Source: Euryarchaeota archaeon UBA287
GTDB taxonomy: Archaea; Thermoplasmatota; UBA186; UBA287
DNA: 6,799 nucleotides
Direction: 5' to 3'
Assembly: GCA_002495235.1 (NCBI GenBank)
Contig: DAEG01000002.1
Span: 1 to 6,799 of the forward strand
Of this stretch, positions 6,502 to 6,799 are shown piece by piece (positions within the stretch are counted from its first letter, which is position 1; every line of letters starts with the position of its first letter). The translations under genes and the position numbers were made by a program. Under the pieces are notes generated by a model. It worked only from the letters and a program-made list of their open reading frames with translations. It did not search any database and was not told the origin of the DNA.

Positions 6502-6799
6502 ATGGTCAACGTATGGGGCGAGTATGACAGGGAGATGAGCGAGGAGCAGAGGCTGCTCAAAGAGAGCCTTCTCTCGTGGGCCGAGAAGAATCTCAGCGCT
6601 GAGAGGGTCATAAAGATGAACCAGCAGGGCTATCCGTTCCCCAGGGACATAATAAAAGGCCTCGCGGACCTCGGCGTCATAATGGGTGTCGTGCCGCCCG
6701 AGCATGGCGGCGCCGGGCTGTCGTGGCAGGATCAGGCGCTGATAGCGGACATAATCGGGTACATAGAACCGAGCATAGCGACGGCCGCAGGCCTGATGG
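6502..6799 (+). CDS. Acyl-CoA dehydrogenase, N-terminal part (cut by window edge)
   Basis: An open frame runs from the ATG at 6502 to the window end, giving 99 complete codons without a stop. It matches the all-helical N-terminal domain of FAD-dependent acyl-CoA dehydrogenases: a helical start (MSEEQRLLKESLLSWAEKNL, 12-31), LADLGVIMGVVPPEHGGAGLSW (54-75) with the hallmark P-E-x-GG-x-G turn (PPEHGGAGL, 65-73), then a further helix (QDQALIADIIGYIE). Such enzymes oxidise acyl-CoA to trans-2-enoyl-CoA and pass electrons to an electron-transfer flavoprotein. The family is usually about 380-400 residues, so roughly three quarters is missing, including the catalytic glutamate and most of the FAD site. 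Chain-length preference cannot be judged. The start is favoured by the TATA-like box about 28 bases upstream. Confidence 0.88.
   Translation, partial: MVNVWGEYDREMSEEQRLLKESLLSWAEKNLSAERVIKMNQQGYPFPRDIIKGLADLGVIMGVVPPEHGGAGLSWQDQALIADIIGYIEPSIATAAGLM

Noticed and set aside
5782..6705. A 307-codon open frame on the minus strand across the dipeptidase and acyl-CoA dehydrogenase genes
   Set aside because: It is antisense to two recognisable genes and crosses their promoter gap; its translation shows no recognisable domain.
1..6799. CRISPR array, insertion sequence, tRNA or rRNA gene
   Set aside because: No spaced direct repeats, no transposase-like frame, no terminal inverted repeats and no tRNA-like T-loop were seen on either strand.

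Overview
The window looks like chromosomal DNA from an archaeon, most likely a euryarchaeote of the Thermoplasmata type. The phylum is an inference, because there is no rRNA or marker gene to settle it. The archaeal signs are these: genes at transcription-unit heads have A/T-rich TATA-like boxes about 25-28 bases before the start codon and no Shine-Dalgarno sequence (leaderless style); Ile and Arg codons lean heavily to ATA and AGG; and a large Ski2/Lhr-type helicase is paired with an archaeal SbcD/Mre11-related phosphoesterase. Packing is tight. The largest gene-free gap is the roughly 105-base divergent promoter region at 4822-4926, and no stretch over 300 bases lacks a gene.

Layout. 28-1512 (+) is a radical SAM enzyme with an N-terminal B12-binding-like domain. 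Its stop codon overlaps the stop of the convergent helicase gene. 4821-1509 (-) is a two-gene operon: a metallophosphoesterase first, then an 871-residue Lhr/Ski2-like helicase that overlaps it by 17 bases and has its own Shine-Dalgarno sequence. 4927-6462 (+) is divergent from the operon and encodes a secreted C69 (PepD/U34) family dipeptidase. 6502-6799 (+) is the start of an acyl-CoA dehydrogenase cut by the window edge.

How the genes relate. Only the phosphoesterase and helicase are clearly linked, as a probable nucleic-acid processing module (RNA decay or DNA repair). It resembles the bacterial operons that pair an Lhr-core helicase with a PdeM/MPE phosphoesterase. The radical SAM enzyme, the exported dipeptidase and the acyl-CoA dehydrogenase look like independent metabolic genes; the last two would suit a peptide- and fatty-acid-degrading heterotroph. 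I saw no mobile elements, CRISPR arrays, tRNA or rRNA genes. The least explained signals are a 7-base word (AACTATT) found before all four transcription-unit starts and nowhere else that I could find, and the helicase-phosphoesterase pairing itself.
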